A stretch of DNA of 64,000 nucleotides from Hyphomonas sp. CY54-11-8 (GTDB taxonomy: Bacteria > Pseudomonadota > Alphaproteobacteria > Caulobacterales > Hyphomonadaceae): positions 124,001 through 188,000 of the forward strand of contig NZ_AWFD01000037.1 of assembly GCF_000682735.1 (NCBI RefSeq), in the 5' to 3' direction. A program made the translations under genes and the position numbers. Of this stretch, positions 38,914 to 48,567 are shown piece by piece. Within the stretch, counting starts at the first letter, position 1. The number at the start of each line of letters is the position of its first letter. The notes beneath the pieces are model-generated. The model had not been told where the DNA came from, made no database searches, and worked only from the letters and a program-made list of their open reading frames with translations.

Positions 38914-40119
38914 ATGCCCGCACCGCCCAAGGCCCCTGCCTTCCCCCGCCGTTACGATCTCGACTGGCTGCGCGTCATCGCTTTCGGCCTGCTCATCTTT
39001 TACCACACCGGCATGTTCTACGTGACGTGGGACTGGCACGTGAAAAGCGTGCATGTCAGTCCCGGCGCCGAATGGGCGATGATGCTGCTGAACCCCTGGC
39101 GCCTCGCGCTCCTTTTCTTCATTTCCGGCGTCGCCCTGCGCTTCGCGGCGGACAAGCTCGGCGGATCGAAACTCGCGCGGGAACGCGTCGTTCGTCTTGG
39201 CCTGCCCATCCTGTTCGGCATGATTGTCATCGTGGCGCCGCAGAGCTGGCTGCAGCTGGTGGAAAGCGGCGAGTTCTCCGGCAGCTTCTGGCAGTTCTGG
39301 CCGCAATATCTCGATTTCGGGTCCGATTTCTCCATCACGACCCCGACGTGGAACCACCTCTGGTACGTCGTCTACCTGCTGGTCTACACGCTGATGCTGG
39401 CCCCGGTCGCTTCGCCGCTGGCCCGGTTCATGACCGGCACCGGGGCGCGCATCACCGAATTCCTGTTCGCTGGCCGTTGGGGGCCTTTCGTCGCCCTTGT
39501 CCTGCCGGTGACCCCGTTCATCCTCTACCGCTTCACGCTCGACCCCTATTTCCGGACGACGCATGATCTGACAAATGACTGGGCCAATCACGCCCATAGC
39601 CTGACCATTCTGATGATCGGCTTCCTGCTGGCCAAGGACCGCAACTTCTGGAGCGCGATCCGCCGGGTCCTGCCCTTCGCCGTCACCGGCATGTTGCTGC
39701 TAGGCGCGGTGCTCACCCCGCTCTGGGCGAACTGGGACGCCATGGCCGAAAGCGCCGACTGGAACTGGCTGGTCTGGCCAGCCCGTATCGCACGGATCTT
39801 CTATGCCTGGCTGGCCATTGTTTCCATGCTCGGCCTGGCTCAGCGCTACCTGAACCGCCCCAGCCGCGCACTCACTTATATGACCGAGGCGATCTTCCCC
39901 TGGTACATTCTGCACCAGACGATCACGGTCATGGCCGGCTACTGGCTGACCCGTCAGGGCCTCGGCGTCTGGGTCGAGGTGCCGCTGGTGATCCTCGCCA
40001 CATTCGGCGGCTGCGCCCTGCTGCACGAACTGGTCATCCGCCGCGTCGGCTTCCTGCGTCCCCTTTTCGGACTGAAGCCGGCCGCGAAAATGTCCCGTGT
40101 TCCCGTCCCGGCGGAATAG
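38914..40119 (+). CDS. acyltransferase-3 family membrane protein (OpgC-like)
   Basis: 401 residues from ATG 38914, preceded by AAGGAG; the GTG at 38884 lacks a ribosome binding site. About ten transmembrane helices. The start YDLDWLRVIAFGLLIFYHTGMF carries the catalytic-type histidine (H31) of acyltransferase 3 enzymes, and NPWRLALLFFISGVALRFA, TPTWNHLWYVVYLLVY and IFPWYILHQTITV follow the family pattern. Such proteins acylate or succinylate glycans or lipids at the inner membrane. The substrate is unknown; an osmoregulated glucan role would be one guess. It diverges from the LytTR gene. Confidence 0.85.
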   Translation: MPAPPKAPAFPRRYDLDWLRVIAFGLLIFYHTGMFYVTWDWHVKSVHVSPGAEWAMMLLNPWRLALLFFISGVALRFAADKLGGSKLARERVVRLGLPILFGMIVIVAPQSWLQLVESGEFSGSFWQFWPQYLDFGSDFSITTPTWNHLWYVVYLLVYTLMLAPVASPLARFMTGTGARITEFLFAGRWGPFVALVLPVTPFILYRFTLDPYFRTTHDLTNDWANHAHSLTILMIGFLLAKDRNFWSAIRRVLPFAVTGMLLLGAVLTPLWANWDAMAESADWNWLVWPARIARIFYAWLAIVSMLGLAQRYLNRPSRALTYMTEAIFPWYILHQTITVMAGYWLTRQGLGVWVEVPLVILATFGGCALLHELVIRRVGFLRPLFGLKPAAKMSRVPVPAE

Positions 40120-40175
40120 GCTCTCCCGATCAGTTTCATGTTTGCGCAGCGCGGCGGCCCCGCTAACCTGCCGGC

Positions 40176-40781
40176 ATGAAACTGATCCCTCTCCTGATTG
40201 GCAGCGTCCTTGGCCTCGGCGCCGGTGCCGTCTCCGCCCTCGTCATGGCGGGCATGATTGGCTCCGGCGTGCGGCTTTCCGGCGGGGTCGATGCCGGCGG
40301 CTGGCAGAGCGACTGGACTATCGGCTCCGCAAGCGCAAATCCGTGGACGCGCGCCCGCATCGCCCGCCACGGCCTGCTGGCGCTGACCAAGGAGGAAGCC
40401 GTCTACTTCACCCGCGCGACGGATCAGGACGGCACTCCATTGAAGGAAGCTTGCACCTACCGGGTCAGCGGTACGGCCATGCCGGCGCTCTGGTGGTCCG
40501 TCACCCTCTATGACGGGGACAGCCGCCTTCCGCCCAACACGGACGATGCGCTTTCCTACGATCTGACTGAAGCCGCTGCTGAAGGCAGCGCAGAGGCATG
40601 GGCCTTTACTGTTTCCACAGACCAACCGGATGACGGCGGCTGGGTCTCCAGCCGCGCCGCAGGCGATTTCGACCTGACCCTGCGCCTCTACAAACCGTCA
40701 CCAGCCCTGCTGGCCGATCCGGAAGCAACGCTTCCTGCGCCGAGGATCGAGCGGGTGTCCTGCGGAGGGCAAGGATCATGA
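40176..40781 (+). CDS. DUF1214 domain protein
   Basis: 201 residues with an N-terminal transmembrane segment (about 4-28), then a DUF1214-type beta domain: NPWTRARIARHGLLALTKEEAVYFTRATD, LWWSVTLYD, LTLRLYKPSP. DUF1214 is often fused behind DUF1254 in one longer protein. Here the two domains are separate genes overlapping by ATGA (40778-40781), so translation is coupled. The function of the family is not established. It follows the acyltransferase gene by 56 bp. Confidence 0.75.
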   Translation: MKLIPLLIGSVLGLGAGAVSALVMAGMIGSGVRLSGGVDAGGWQSDWTIGSASANPWTRARIARHGLLALTKEEAVYFTRATDQDGTPLKEACTYRVSGTAMPALWWSVTLYDGDSRLPPNTDDALSYDLTEAAAEGSAEAWAFTVSTDQPDDGGWVSSRAAGDFDLTLRLYKPSPALLADPEATLPAPRIERVSCGGQGS

Positions 40782-41311
40782 AAAGTTTCCTGACAGGTCT
40801 GGCCGCGTTTCTGCTCATCGGCGCCCTGGCGCATTTCGTCGTGCTGAATGCCCTGCCCGGCAAGATCATGACCAAAGTCCGTGACCGGATGATGGAAGGC
40901 GGCCTGACGGAGAATGTCTGGCGGATGAGCCCGCGCACCAGTCCGGAAACGCAAACAGTGGTACGCCCCGCGCCCGATCTTGCCTACACCATTTGCCTGA
41001 TCGACCTGTCATCCGGACCGGTCGAGCTGACCGCGCCCGCCTGGCCCGATTACGGGTCCCTGTCGGTGTTCGCCGCGACGACGGACAATGTCTATGCCGG
41101 CTCACTCGACGCCCGCGCCTCCGGTACACCGATTGTGCGGCGGGTCATCGTCGCAATGGACGGGCAAGCGGTTCCGGAAAAGGGTTCCGCCGATGTCGTT
41201 CGTGTGAAACAGCCTGAGGCTCTGGCCCTCGTCCGACGGCTGGCCGCGACACAGGAGGCCTATGATGCCGCCGCCGCGCTGGTGCCGGACAGCAGCTGCA
41301 AACCGCTCTAG
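40778..41311 (+). CDS. DUF1254 domain protein
   Basis: 177 residues with an N-terminal hydrophobic helix (about 5-27). The DUF1254-like core shows DLAYTICLIDLSSGPVELTAPAWPDYGSLSVFAATTDNVYAGS, followed by a short helical end and a terminal cysteine (SSCKPL). Start ATG overlaps the stop of the DUF1214 gene. Order is DUF1214 then DUF1254, the reverse of the fused proteins. Both proteins probably sit in the membrane facing the periplasm and act together. Three bases separate it from the convergent ispG stop. Confidence 0.72.
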   Translation: MKSFLTGLAAFLLIGALAHFVVLNALPGKIMTKVRDRMMEGGLTENVWRMSPRTSPETQTVVRPAPDLAYTICLIDLSSGPVELTAPAWPDYGSLSVFAATTDNVYAGSLDARASGTPIVRRVIVAMDGQAVPEKGSADVVRVKQPEALALVRRLAATQEAYDAAAALVPDSSCKPL

Positions 41312-41314
41312 CGA

Positions 41315-42448
41315 TTACTCCGCCGCAACTTCGGCTTCATCCCGTTCGGCGCGCATGCGTTCGGCCTTCTGCTCGACGAGGTCGACAATGTGCTCGATCA
41401 TGTCGGCATTGGAGACATTGTGATCCGGCCGTCCGGCCACGAACATCTTGCCGCTTTCCTTGCCGCCGCCGGTAAATCCGAGATCAGTCAGCGCCGCTTC
41501 GCCCGGGCCGTTGACGACACAGCCGATAATGGACAGCGAGATCGGCTCATGAATGTGCGAGAGACGCTGTTCCAGGATCTCGACCGTCTTGATCACGTCG
41601 AAGCCCTGGCGCGCGCACGAGGGGCACGCCACAATGTTCACGCCGCGCGTGCGCAGGCCCAGCGACTTCAGCATTTCGAAGCCGACTTTGACTTCTTCCA
41701 CCGGATCGGCGGAGAGAGACACGCGGATCGTGTCGCCGATGCCGGCCCAAAGCAGCGCACCCATGCCGATCGAGGATTTGACCGTCCCCGTACGAAGCCC
41801 GCCGGCCTCTGTAATGCCCAGGTGCAGCGGCGCATCCGTCGCTTCGGCCAGCTGCTGGTAGGCCGCGACGGTGAGGAACATGTCGGAGGCCTTCACCGAA
41901 ATCTTGTATTCGTGGAAGCCGAGATCATCGAGAATGCGCGCATGGTCGAGCGCGCTCTCCACCATCGCATCCGGGCATGGCTCGCCGTATTTTTCCAGCA
42001 GGTGGCGTTCCAGGCTGCCGCCATTCACGCCGATCCGGATGGAGCAGCCATTGGCGCGGGCCGCCGCGACGACTTCCCTCACGCGGGCTTCTGAGCCGAT
42101 ATTACCCGGATTGATGCGCAGGCAGGCCGCGCCCGCATCTGCCGCCTCAATGCCGCGTTTGTAGTGGAAATGGATGTCCGCCACGATCGGCACAGGGCTC
42201 GCCTTGCAGATTTCCGGCATGGCGGCGGTTGCGTCTTCCGTCGGGCAGGACACACGCACGATGTCGGCGCCGGCCTCTGCCGCGCGCTGGATCTGTGCGA
42301 TGGTGGCCGCCGCATCCTCGGTCGGCGTGTTGGTCATGGTCTGGACGGCGATGGGGGCATCCCCGCCGACCAACACATCGCCGACACGGATCTGCCGGGA
42401 CTTGCGCCGCGTGATGTCGCGCCATGGACGGATCGGATTGTGGCTCAT
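41315..42448 (-). CDS. ispG: 4-hydroxy-3-methylbut-2-en-1-yl diphosphate synthase (IspG/GcpE)
   Basis: 377 residues. The TIM-barrel start reads [27 protein letters not shown]. The C-terminal iron-sulfur domain has the cluster cysteines in [11 protein letters not shown] and in [12 protein letters not shown]. It converts MEcPP to HMBPP in the non-mevalonate isoprenoid pathway using a 4Fe-4S cluster. Full length with no unusual features. It lies downstream of the rodZ-like gene on the same strand (83-bp gap), likely one transcript. Confidence 0.97.
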   Translation of the reverse strand: MSHNPIRPWRDITRRKSRQIRVGDVLVGGDAPIAVQTMTNTPTEDAAATIAQIQRAAEAGADIVRVSCPTEDATAAMPEICKASPVPIVADIHFHYKRGIEAADAGAACLRINPGNIGSEARVREVVAAARANGCSIRIGVNGGSLERHLLEKYGEPCPDAMVESALDHARILDDLGFHEYKISVKASDMFLTVAAYQQLAEATDAPLHLGITEAGGLRTGTVKSSIGMGALLWAGIGDTIRVSLSADPVEEVKVGFEMLKSLGLRTRGVNIVACPSCARQGFDVIKTVEILEQRLSHIHEPISLSIIGCVVNGPGEAALTDLGFTGGGKESGKMFVAGRPDHNVSNADMIEHIVDLVEQKAERMRAERDEAEVAAE

Positions 42449-42531
42449 GTCATGTGCCTCTGGTGCCTCAAGGCCCCTAGATGGCGCGTTCGCGCCGATC
42501 CGGCAATGCGTTTACGGAAACTTCAACTGCC

Positions 42532-43449
42532 TCAGCGGGTCGCTTTGCTGCCGCCATTGGCCGCCATGGCCGGGGCGGAGACTTCCGCGGCACGGGCCAG
42601 CTGCTCGTCCACACTGACGGAGAACATTTCCGCGCCGTCCGGGCCAAGCGGGCTGACCACGATGTCGCCGACCCGCCATTCGAACGCGCCGCCGTCGCGG
42701 GCCGACACGGTCCAGCCGGCGTTCAGGCGCGGGAAATAGGTCTCGCCTGCCGCCATGACGCGGCTGCGGAAGATCGTGCCGTCGGCGCCGCGCACTTCCA
42801 GCCAGCCCTGACGCACAGCGACCAGTTCCAGCGGCAGCGTATCCGGCACCGGGCGCTGCGATTCAGACTCTGCGAACAGACTGTCTCGGGCGCCGTTAAC
42901 CGCCACGATGGCCGCCGATTCAGTGACTTCCGGCGCGGGCCGCATGAATTGTGACACGCCGATTGCGCCGGCTGCGAGCGCCACAAGGGCAGCCGCGGAG
43001 GCGAGTGCCAGCGGCCAGCGGGCCTTTTCAGCAGCGATCTGGCCCATTTTCGGGACAGGTGCCGCCTCTTTCACTTCCTGAACGGCGCCGCATTCCTTGG
43101 TGTAGATTGCGATCACGTCCTTCTCGGGCAGCCCGAGGAATTTCGCATAGGTGCCGAGAATGGCTGTCAGGTAGCCACCGCCTGGAAGTTCACCGACTTC
43201 CATGCGCTCGATCCACATCAGATAGTCCCGGCGCAGCAGGGTCGCGGTGGAAACATCCTGCAATTCCAGGCCTTTGACCTCGCGCACCCGGCGCAGGACC
43301 TGGCCCATGCGCAGCTCTTCGCCCTCATAGGAGCGGGACTCGAAAATCTCTTTGGCGCGCAGGAAGCGTTCGGTGTCAGTCAACGGTTTGCCTTCGGTCC
43401 CTGCCGCGGGCCCGGCCTGATCGTGAAGGGTGTCGTCGTCGTGTGCCAT
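42532..43449 (-). CDS. RodZ-like helix-turn-helix membrane protein
   Basis: 305 residues. A cytoplasmic helix-turn-helix of the HTH_25 type (about 48-110: RMGQVLRRVREVKGLELQDV ... RDYLMWIERME ... YLTAILGTYAKFLGL) is followed by a transmembrane helix at about 144-162 and a periplasmic DUF4115-type beta domain (LELVAVRQGWLEVRGADGTIFRSRVMAAGETYF). This is the layout of the cytoskeletal protein RodZ that links MreB to the wall machinery. Sequence identity to E. coli RodZ is low, so the symbol is withheld. The neighbour ispG is adjacent to rodZ in many proteobacteria, which supports the call. Confidence 0.78.
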   Translation of the reverse strand: MAHDDDTLHDQAGPAAGTEGKPLTDTERFLRAKEIFESRSYEGEELRMGQVLRRVREVKGLELQDVSTATLLRRDYLMWIERMEVGELPGGGYLTAILGTYAKFLGLPEKDVIAIYTKECGAVQEVKEAAPVPKMGQIAAEKARWPLALASAAALVALAAGAIGVSQFMRPAPEVTESAAIVAVNGARDSLFAESESQRPVPDTLPLELVAVRQGWLEVRGADGTIFRSRVMAAGETYFPRLNAGWTVSARDGGAFEWRVGDIVVSPLGPDGAEMFSVSVDEQLARAAEVSAPAMAANGGSKATR

Positions 43450-43540
43450 GTTCGTCCAGTACAGCCGTGATGGTTCTGATTTGTCCCACCATCGCGCAAG
43501 AAATGGTCCATGAGTGAGGTTAACTCACAGAGCCAATCTA

Positions 43541-45805
43541 TCAACCTTCCGCCAATTCCACGCCATGTTCAGCCGCAAGAGCTAACAACTGGTTACGGAA
43601 CGCATCGTTCGGTTTATCGAGCGCATCCATGAAATCGGCCCGAAACGCTGTAAGATCAAGGCTTCTGATCATACGTTTGACTGGACCGATCGATCCAGCA
43701 GACATTGAAAGATTGGTAAACCCGAGCGCAACGAAACAGAGCGCCGAGAGGCTGGAACCGGTCGCCTCCCCGCAGGCGGACATCCCGATTCCGTGGGTTC
43801 TGCACTCTTCGGAAACCATATTCAGGAAGCGCAAAGCGCTCGGTGAAACAAGGTCGTACCGATCCGAGACAGACGGCGTCATGCGGTCGGCGGCATAGAA
43901 GAACTGCATCAGATCGTTGGTGCCAACCGACAGGAACTCTGCCTCGCCGGCCAGTTCCTTCAGGCTGAAGGCCAGCGCCGGGGTTTCCAGCATCACGCCG
44001 ACCTCGATGCGAGACGGACGTTTGCCAGTCGCTTCGTAGGTCCATTCGACTTCCTTCATCAGCAGCTCTTTGGCTGCAAAGAATTCGCTCGGCACGGTCA
44101 CCATCGGGAACATGACCGTCAGCGCGTTCTCCCCCGCAGCCCGGATCAGCGCGCGCAGCTGGCGGCGGAACAGGCCGCGATGGTCCAGCGCAAACCGGAT
44201 GGACCGCCAGCCGAGCGCGGGGTTTTCTTCCCGCTGCAGGTTCAGCGCCGGCAGCACCTTGTCGCCGCCGAGGTCCAGCGTGCGGAAAATCACCTTCTTG
44301 CCCAGCGATTTGTCCAGCACGCGGCGGTAGAGCTGAACCTGATCGTCCAGCCGCGGCAGCGTTTCGGAGACCAGGAACTGGAATTCGGTCCGGAACAGGC
44401 CCACGCCGTCAGCGCCGGTCTGGTCCAGCGTGTCGAGGTCCAGCTCCAGGCCCGCATTCAGCATCAGGCGGACGTCTGTTCCGTCTTTTGTCCGGGCGGG
44501 CTTGTTGCGCAGGGCGGCATAGGCGGCCTGACGCTCAGAGCGCAGGGCCACCCGGTCCTTGTAGGCGTCATAGAGCGCATCATCGGGGCGGACGTGCAGC
44601 ACGCCCTGCTCTGCATCGACGATCAGCCAGTCGCCCTGATCGATCCTAGTCGTCAGGCCCTCGATGCCGCCCAGCGTCGGAATGCCGAGCGCGCGGGCCA
44701 CGATGGCGGCGTGGGACGAGGCTGCTGCCTCTTCCATCAGGATGCCGCGCAGGCCGGCATTCGCATATTCCAGCAATTCCGCCGGGCCGAGGCGCCGGGC
44801 CACCAGAACACTGCGTTCCTCGCTGATCTCCGGACGGCCTTCGTCCCCGCCCAGAATGCGCAACAGGCGGTTGTCGAGGTCTTCGAGGTCATGCAGCCGC
44901 TCGCGCAGATAGGGGTCACGCGCGCTTTGCAGGCGGGCGCGGTGTTCGCGGCGGGCCCGGTCGATCGACGCTTCAGCGGAAAGGCCCGAACGCACACCTT
45001 CCTGCAGTTTCTCGGCCCAGGACGGGTCATGCGCCAGCAGGCGATAGGTCTCCATCACGTCGCGCGGGTCGTCGCCCAGCACAGCGCCATCGATGGCCAT
45101 CATCCGGTCAATCGATTTCCTGAGGCCGCTCAGCGCGCGGGTCAGCCGTTCCGCCTCAAGCTCCTGATCGCTGGCGAAGAATTTCGCCGCCGGCACGACC
45201 GGGTCATGCAGCACCGCGCGGCCATAGCCGAGGCCTTCGCAGAAAACGCGCCCGCGCAGGGAGACGGGATTGCGGGTCCGCTCATGCCCGTTGCCATTGT
45301 CGAGGTGTTCGGGATCGATCCGGTCGACGATCTCTGCCAGCACCATGGCGATGGTCTGCAGCGTGTCGATCTCTTCATCGCCATAGACCCGTTCGGTCCT
45401 GTTCTGGGCGGTCAACACGCCGATCACCCGGCCGCCCCGCAGAATGGGCACACCGAGGAAGGCGTGGAACGGGTCCTCCCCCGTTTCCGGGCGATAGGAG
45501 AAGGAGGGATGACGCGGCGCATCCTGAATCGCCATCGGTTCGGCCCGGCGGGACACGAGGCCGACAAGGCCTTCATTGGCCGACAGGCGGGTGTTGCCGA
45601 CCGCTTCCGGCTTCAGGCCCTCGGTCGCGATGAGGATAAGCTGGCCGCCGCGATCGCGCAGGTAGATCGAGCACACATCCGCCACCATGGTGGAGGCGAT
45701 CAGCCGGACCACATTGTCGAGCCGTGAACGTGCTTCTCCATCCTCTGCCATCATCTGGCGGAGGCGGTTCATCAGCAGACGCGTGGCAGGTAGATTGTAG
45801 GCCAT
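43541..45805 (-). CDS. ptsP: nitrogen-type PTS enzyme I PtsP (GAF + PEP-protein phosphotransferase)
   Basis: 754 residues. An N-terminal GAF domain (about 25-160) is followed by the enzyme I phosphohistidine domain with active-site H365 (AAASSHAAIVARALGIPTLGG) and the PEP-binding barrel (GVGLFRTEFQFL, VMLETPALAFSLKELAGEAEFLSVGTNDLMQFF). It takes phosphate from PEP and passes it to NPr and EIIA-Ntr, a regulatory relay tied to nitrogen and carbon status rather than sugar uptake. It lies 25 bp downstream of lysC on the same strand, the usual alphaproteobacterial order. Confidence 0.96.
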   Translation of the reverse strand: MAYNLPATRLLMNRLRQMMAEDGEARSRLDNVVRLIASTMVADVCSIYLRDRGGQLILIATEGLKPEAVGNTRLSANEGLVGLVSRRAEPMAIQDAPRHPSFSYRPETGEDPFHAFLGVPILRGGRVIGVLTAQNRTERVYGDEEIDTLQTIAMVLAEIVDRIDPEHLDNGNGHERTRNPVSLRGRVFCEGLGYGRAVLHDPVVPAAKFFASDQELEAERLTRALSGLRKSIDRMMAIDGAVLGDDPRDVMETYRLLAHDPSWAEKLQEGVRSGLSAEASIDRARREHRARLQSARDPYLRERLHDLEDLDNRLLRILGGDEGRPEISEERSVLVARRLGPAELLEYANAGLRGILMEEAAASSHAAIVARALGIPTLGGIEGLTTRIDQGDWLIVDAEQGVLHVRPDDALYDAYKDRVALRSERQAAYAALRNKPARTKDGTDVRLMLNAGLELDLDTLDQTGADGVGLFRTEFQFLVSETLPRLDDQVQLYRRVLDKSLGKKVIFRTLDLGGDKVLPALNLQREENPALGWRSIRFALDHRGLFRRQLRALIRAAGENALTVMFPMVTVPSEFFAAKELLMKEVEWTYEATGKRPSRIEVGVMLETPALAFSLKELAGEAEFLSVGTNDLMQFFYAADRMTPSVSDRYDLVSPSALRFLNMVSEECRTHGIGMSACGEATGSSLSALCFVALGFTNLSMSAGSIGPVKRMIRSLDLTAFRADFMDALDKPNDAFRNQLLALAAEHGVELAEG

Positions 45806-45830
45806 CTAGTCCTGCTTGTCGCAGGCGGTC

Positions 45831-47078
45831 TTACTCGGCGTCAAGGCCGAAGGCAGTGTGCAGGGCCCGCACGGCCAGTTCCGTATAAGGCGCTGCGATG
45901 AGGACCGAAATCTTGATTTCGGACGTCGCGATGACATCGATGTTGATGTTCTTCTCCGAAAGCGCGCGGAACATCGTCTCGGCGACACCCGTATGGCTCT
46001 TCATGCCGACGCCGATGATCGAGACCTTGGAGACATCGCGTGTGACTTCCATCGACTCAAAACCGAGCTCGTCCTGCATCTTTTCCAGCGTCTCTTTTGC
46101 GAACGGGCTGTCTCGGTCGGTGCAGGTAAAAACCATGTTGGCGCGGTCCGGACCACGGGCATTGGCCTGGACGATCATGTCGACATTGACCCCGGCCTTG
46201 GCGAGTGCGGCAAACAGTTTTGCCGAAACGCCCGGTTTGTCCGGCATGCCGTAAAGAGTGACCTTCGCCTCATCACGCGAATAGGCGACGCCGCTGACAA
46301 CCTGCTTTTCCACGATTTCTTCCTCTGCGCAGACTAGGGTTCCGGGATTGGGCTCTCCGGGCTTCAGGAAGCTGGAGAGCACGCGCACCGGCACGTTATG
46401 GTTCATGGCCATCTCAACTGAGCGGGTCTGGAGGACCTTGGCGCCCAGCGAAGCCATTTCGAGCATTTCCTCGAACGAGATTTTTTCGATCCGCCGCGCC
46501 TTTGGAACAATGCGCGGGTCGGTCGTGTAGACGCCGTCGACATCGGTATAGATGTCGCAGACCTGGGCGTTCAGCGCGGCGGCGACCGCCACGGCACTGG
46601 TGTCGGACCCGCCCCGGCCGAGCGTGGCGACACGCTCATCTTCGGTCACGCCCTGGAAACCGGCGATCACGGCGATCTCGCCCGCATCAATGGAATCCGG
46701 CAGGCGGGAATCGTCAAAGCCCATGATGCGGGCCTTGCCGTGGCTCTTGTTGGTTTTCAGCTTCAGCTGCCAGCCGAGCCAGGATCGTGCCTTCAGGCCG
46801 CGCTTGCGCAGCGCCAGTGCCAGAAGGCCCGCCGTCACCTGCTCGCCCGAGGCCACGACGACATCATACTCGTCGTCGAACTGATCGCGGGTCAGCTCGG
46901 TGCCCGCAGCTCCCTCGGCCAGCGCGACCAGCTTGTTGGTCTCCCCTGCCATGGCCGAAACGACCACAGCCATATGCTCACCCTGCTTTGCGCGAGCGGC
47001 CACAATGTCGGCCACGTTCGCAATGCGATCGAGGTCTCCGACTGAGGTTCCGCCAAACTTGAGTACCGTGCGCGCCAT
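45831..47078 (-). CDS. lysC: aspartate kinase
   Basis: 415 residues. The kinase domain starts MARTVLKFGGTSVGDLDRI and has the conserved GRGGSDTSAVAVAAAL. Two ACT domains follow (about 265-410), seen in YGMPDKPGVSAKLFAALAKAGVNVDMIVQ and IIGVGMKSHTGVAETMFRALSEKNINID, which allow feedback by lysine and threonine. It makes aspartyl phosphate, the first step toward lysine, threonine and methionine. It diverges from ubiG with an 89-bp intergenic region and precedes ptsP on the same strand. Confidence 0.96.
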   Translation of the reverse strand: MARTVLKFGGTSVGDLDRIANVADIVAARAKQGEHMAVVVSAMAGETNKLVALAEGAAGTELTRDQFDDEYDVVVASGEQVTAGLLALALRKRGLKARSWLGWQLKLKTNKSHGKARIMGFDDSRLPDSIDAGEIAVIAGFQGVTEDERVATLGRGGSDTSAVAVAAALNAQVCDIYTDVDGVYTTDPRIVPKARRIEKISFEEMLEMASLGAKVLQTRSVEMAMNHNVPVRVLSSFLKPGEPNPGTLVCAEEEIVEKQVVSGVAYSRDEAKVTLYGMPDKPGVSAKLFAALAKAGVNVDMIVQANARGPDRANMVFTCTDRDSPFAKETLEKMQDELGFESMEVTRDVSKVSIIGVGMKSHTGVAETMFRALSEKNINIDVIATSEIKISVLIAAPYTELAVRALHTAFGLDAE

Positions 47079-47167
47079 TTCGCCCTATATCCTGTAGAAA
47101 CGGGTATGCCCCTATAAGCGCCCTCATAGGGGCTGTTCGAAGCCGGATCAAACAGGTTTGATAGAGC

Positions 47168-47950
47168 ATGGTGAAAACAATTGAAGGCTCCCTAGGGGCA
47201 CCCAGGACGCCGAGCATCGACCCGGCCGAGGTGGAAAAATTTTCCTCCATCGCTGCAGAGTGGTGGGACCCAAAGGGCAAATTTCGCCCTTTGCACCGGT
47301 TTAACCCCGTCCGCTTGCGCTTCATCCGCGAGACGGCAGAACGGCATTTCGGGATCGCGCCGGGTAAGGTTAAACCCTTGGAAGGATTGAGATTACTGGA
47401 CATTGGTTGCGGCGGCGGCCTCGTCTGCGAGCCCATGGCGCGGCTCGGCGCGACCGTGAGCGGCGTCGACGCCTCCGAAGCCAACATAAAGACTGCGCTG
47501 ACGCATGCGCAGGAAGAGGGCCTCTCCATCGACTACCGGGCCGGCACTGCCGAAGGCCTGATCGATGCGGGTGAGCCGCCTTTCGACATCGTTCTGAACC
47601 TCGAAGTGGTCGAACATGTCGCAGACCCTGTGCAGTTCCTGAAGGACACCGCCAGCCTCGTGAAGCCCGGCGGGCTGATGATCGTGGCGACGCTGAACAA
47701 GACGGCCAAGGCGCTGGCGACGGCCGTGGTCGGCGCGGAATACATTCTTGGCTGGCTGCCGCGCGGCACACATGACTGGTCGAAATTCCTGCCGCCGGAA
47801 ACCGTGCACGACGCCCTCGCTGCAGCCGGTCTGGAACCGGAGCCGCCGGCCGGCGTTTCCTACACGCCGCTGACCGGGGCATGGAAGATCAGTACCGACA
47901 CCTCGGTCAATTACATGATTATTGCCACGAGACCCGAACAGCAGGCCTGA
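47168..47950 (+). CDS. ubiG: ubiquinone biosynthesis O-methyltransferase UbiG
   Basis: 260 residues. [28 protein letters not shown] is the UbiG signature. The SAM motif [20 protein letters not shown] and [16 protein letters not shown] follow. It performs both O-methylations of ubiquinone synthesis at the inner membrane surface. It is next to lysC in divergent orientation, as in many relatives. A DUF924 gene follows five bases after the stop and probably shares the transcript. Confidence 0.95.
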   Translation: MVKTIEGSLGAPRTPSIDPAEVEKFSSIAAEWWDPKGKFRPLHRFNPVRLRFIRETAERHFGIAPGKVKPLEGLRLLDIGCGGGLVCEPMARLGATVSGVDASEANIKTALTHAQEEGLSIDYRAGTAEGLIDAGEPPFDIVLNLEVVEHVADPVQFLKDTASLVKPGGLMIVATLNKTAKALATAVVGAEYILGWLPRGTHDWSKFLPPETVHDALAAAGLEPEPPAGVSYTPLTGAWKISTDTSVNYMIIATRPEQQA

Positions 47951-47955
47951 ACAGA

Positions 47956-48567
47956 ATGAGCGAACTTCCCACCCCGCAGGACGTCATCGATTACTGGATC
48001 GGCGAGGCGTCTGCCTCACCGGACGCAGCGGGGAAAAAGCACAAGCTCTGGTTCGGCAAGTCGCAAGAGACAGACGCGGAGATCCGCAAACGCTTCGGTG
48101 AGTTGCTGGAGACACTCTCAGACCTGCCTTCCGCCGAAGACTGGGCAGCCCGCGGCCCGCGCGAACGCCTCGCCGTCATCATCGTGCTCGATCAGTTCAG
48201 CCGGAACCTCTACCGCGATGAGGCCAAAGCCTTCGAACAGGACAGCCTCGCCCTTCTCCTCTGCAAGGACGGCCTCGCCCTGAAACAGGACAAGGGCATG
48301 TCGGAAGTGGAACGGATCTTCTTCTACCTGCCGCTCGAACATTCCGAAGTGCCGGAGGACCAGGAGCGTTCGGTGTCGGTCTTCACAGACCTTCTGGTCG
48401 AATCCCGCGAAGGCTTCCGCAACCTGATCGAAAGCACGCTGCAATATGCCAAGGACCACAAGAAGGTAATCGACGAATTCGGCCGCTTCCCGCACCGCAA
48501 CAAGGCGCTCGGCCGGGAGTCGACAGATGCGGAGAAGGAATGGCTCGCCGAAGGCGGCGGCTTCTAG
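47956..48567 (+). CDS. DUF924 family protein
   Basis: 203 residues from ATG 47956 (MSELPTPQDVIDYWIG); the frame is open back to 47881 inside ubiG, but the family begins here. DUF924 landmarks are present: KLWFGKSQETDAEIRKRFGELL, RLAVIIVLDQFSRNLYRDEAKAF, FFYLPLEHSEVPEDQERSV and FGRFPHRNKALGRESTDAEKEWL. It is an all-helical, TPR-like fold with no known function. Its TAG forms a CTAG shared with the stop of the convergent MFS gene (48564-48567). Confidence 0.85.
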   Translation: MSELPTPQDVIDYWIGEASASPDAAGKKHKLWFGKSQETDAEIRKRFGELLETLSDLPSAEDWAARGPRERLAVIIVLDQFSRNLYRDEAKAFEQDSLALLLCKDGLALKQDKGMSEVERIFFYLPLEHSEVPEDQERSVSVFTDLLVESREGFRNLIESTLQYAKDHKKVIDEFGRFPHRNKALGRESTDAEKEWLAEGGGF

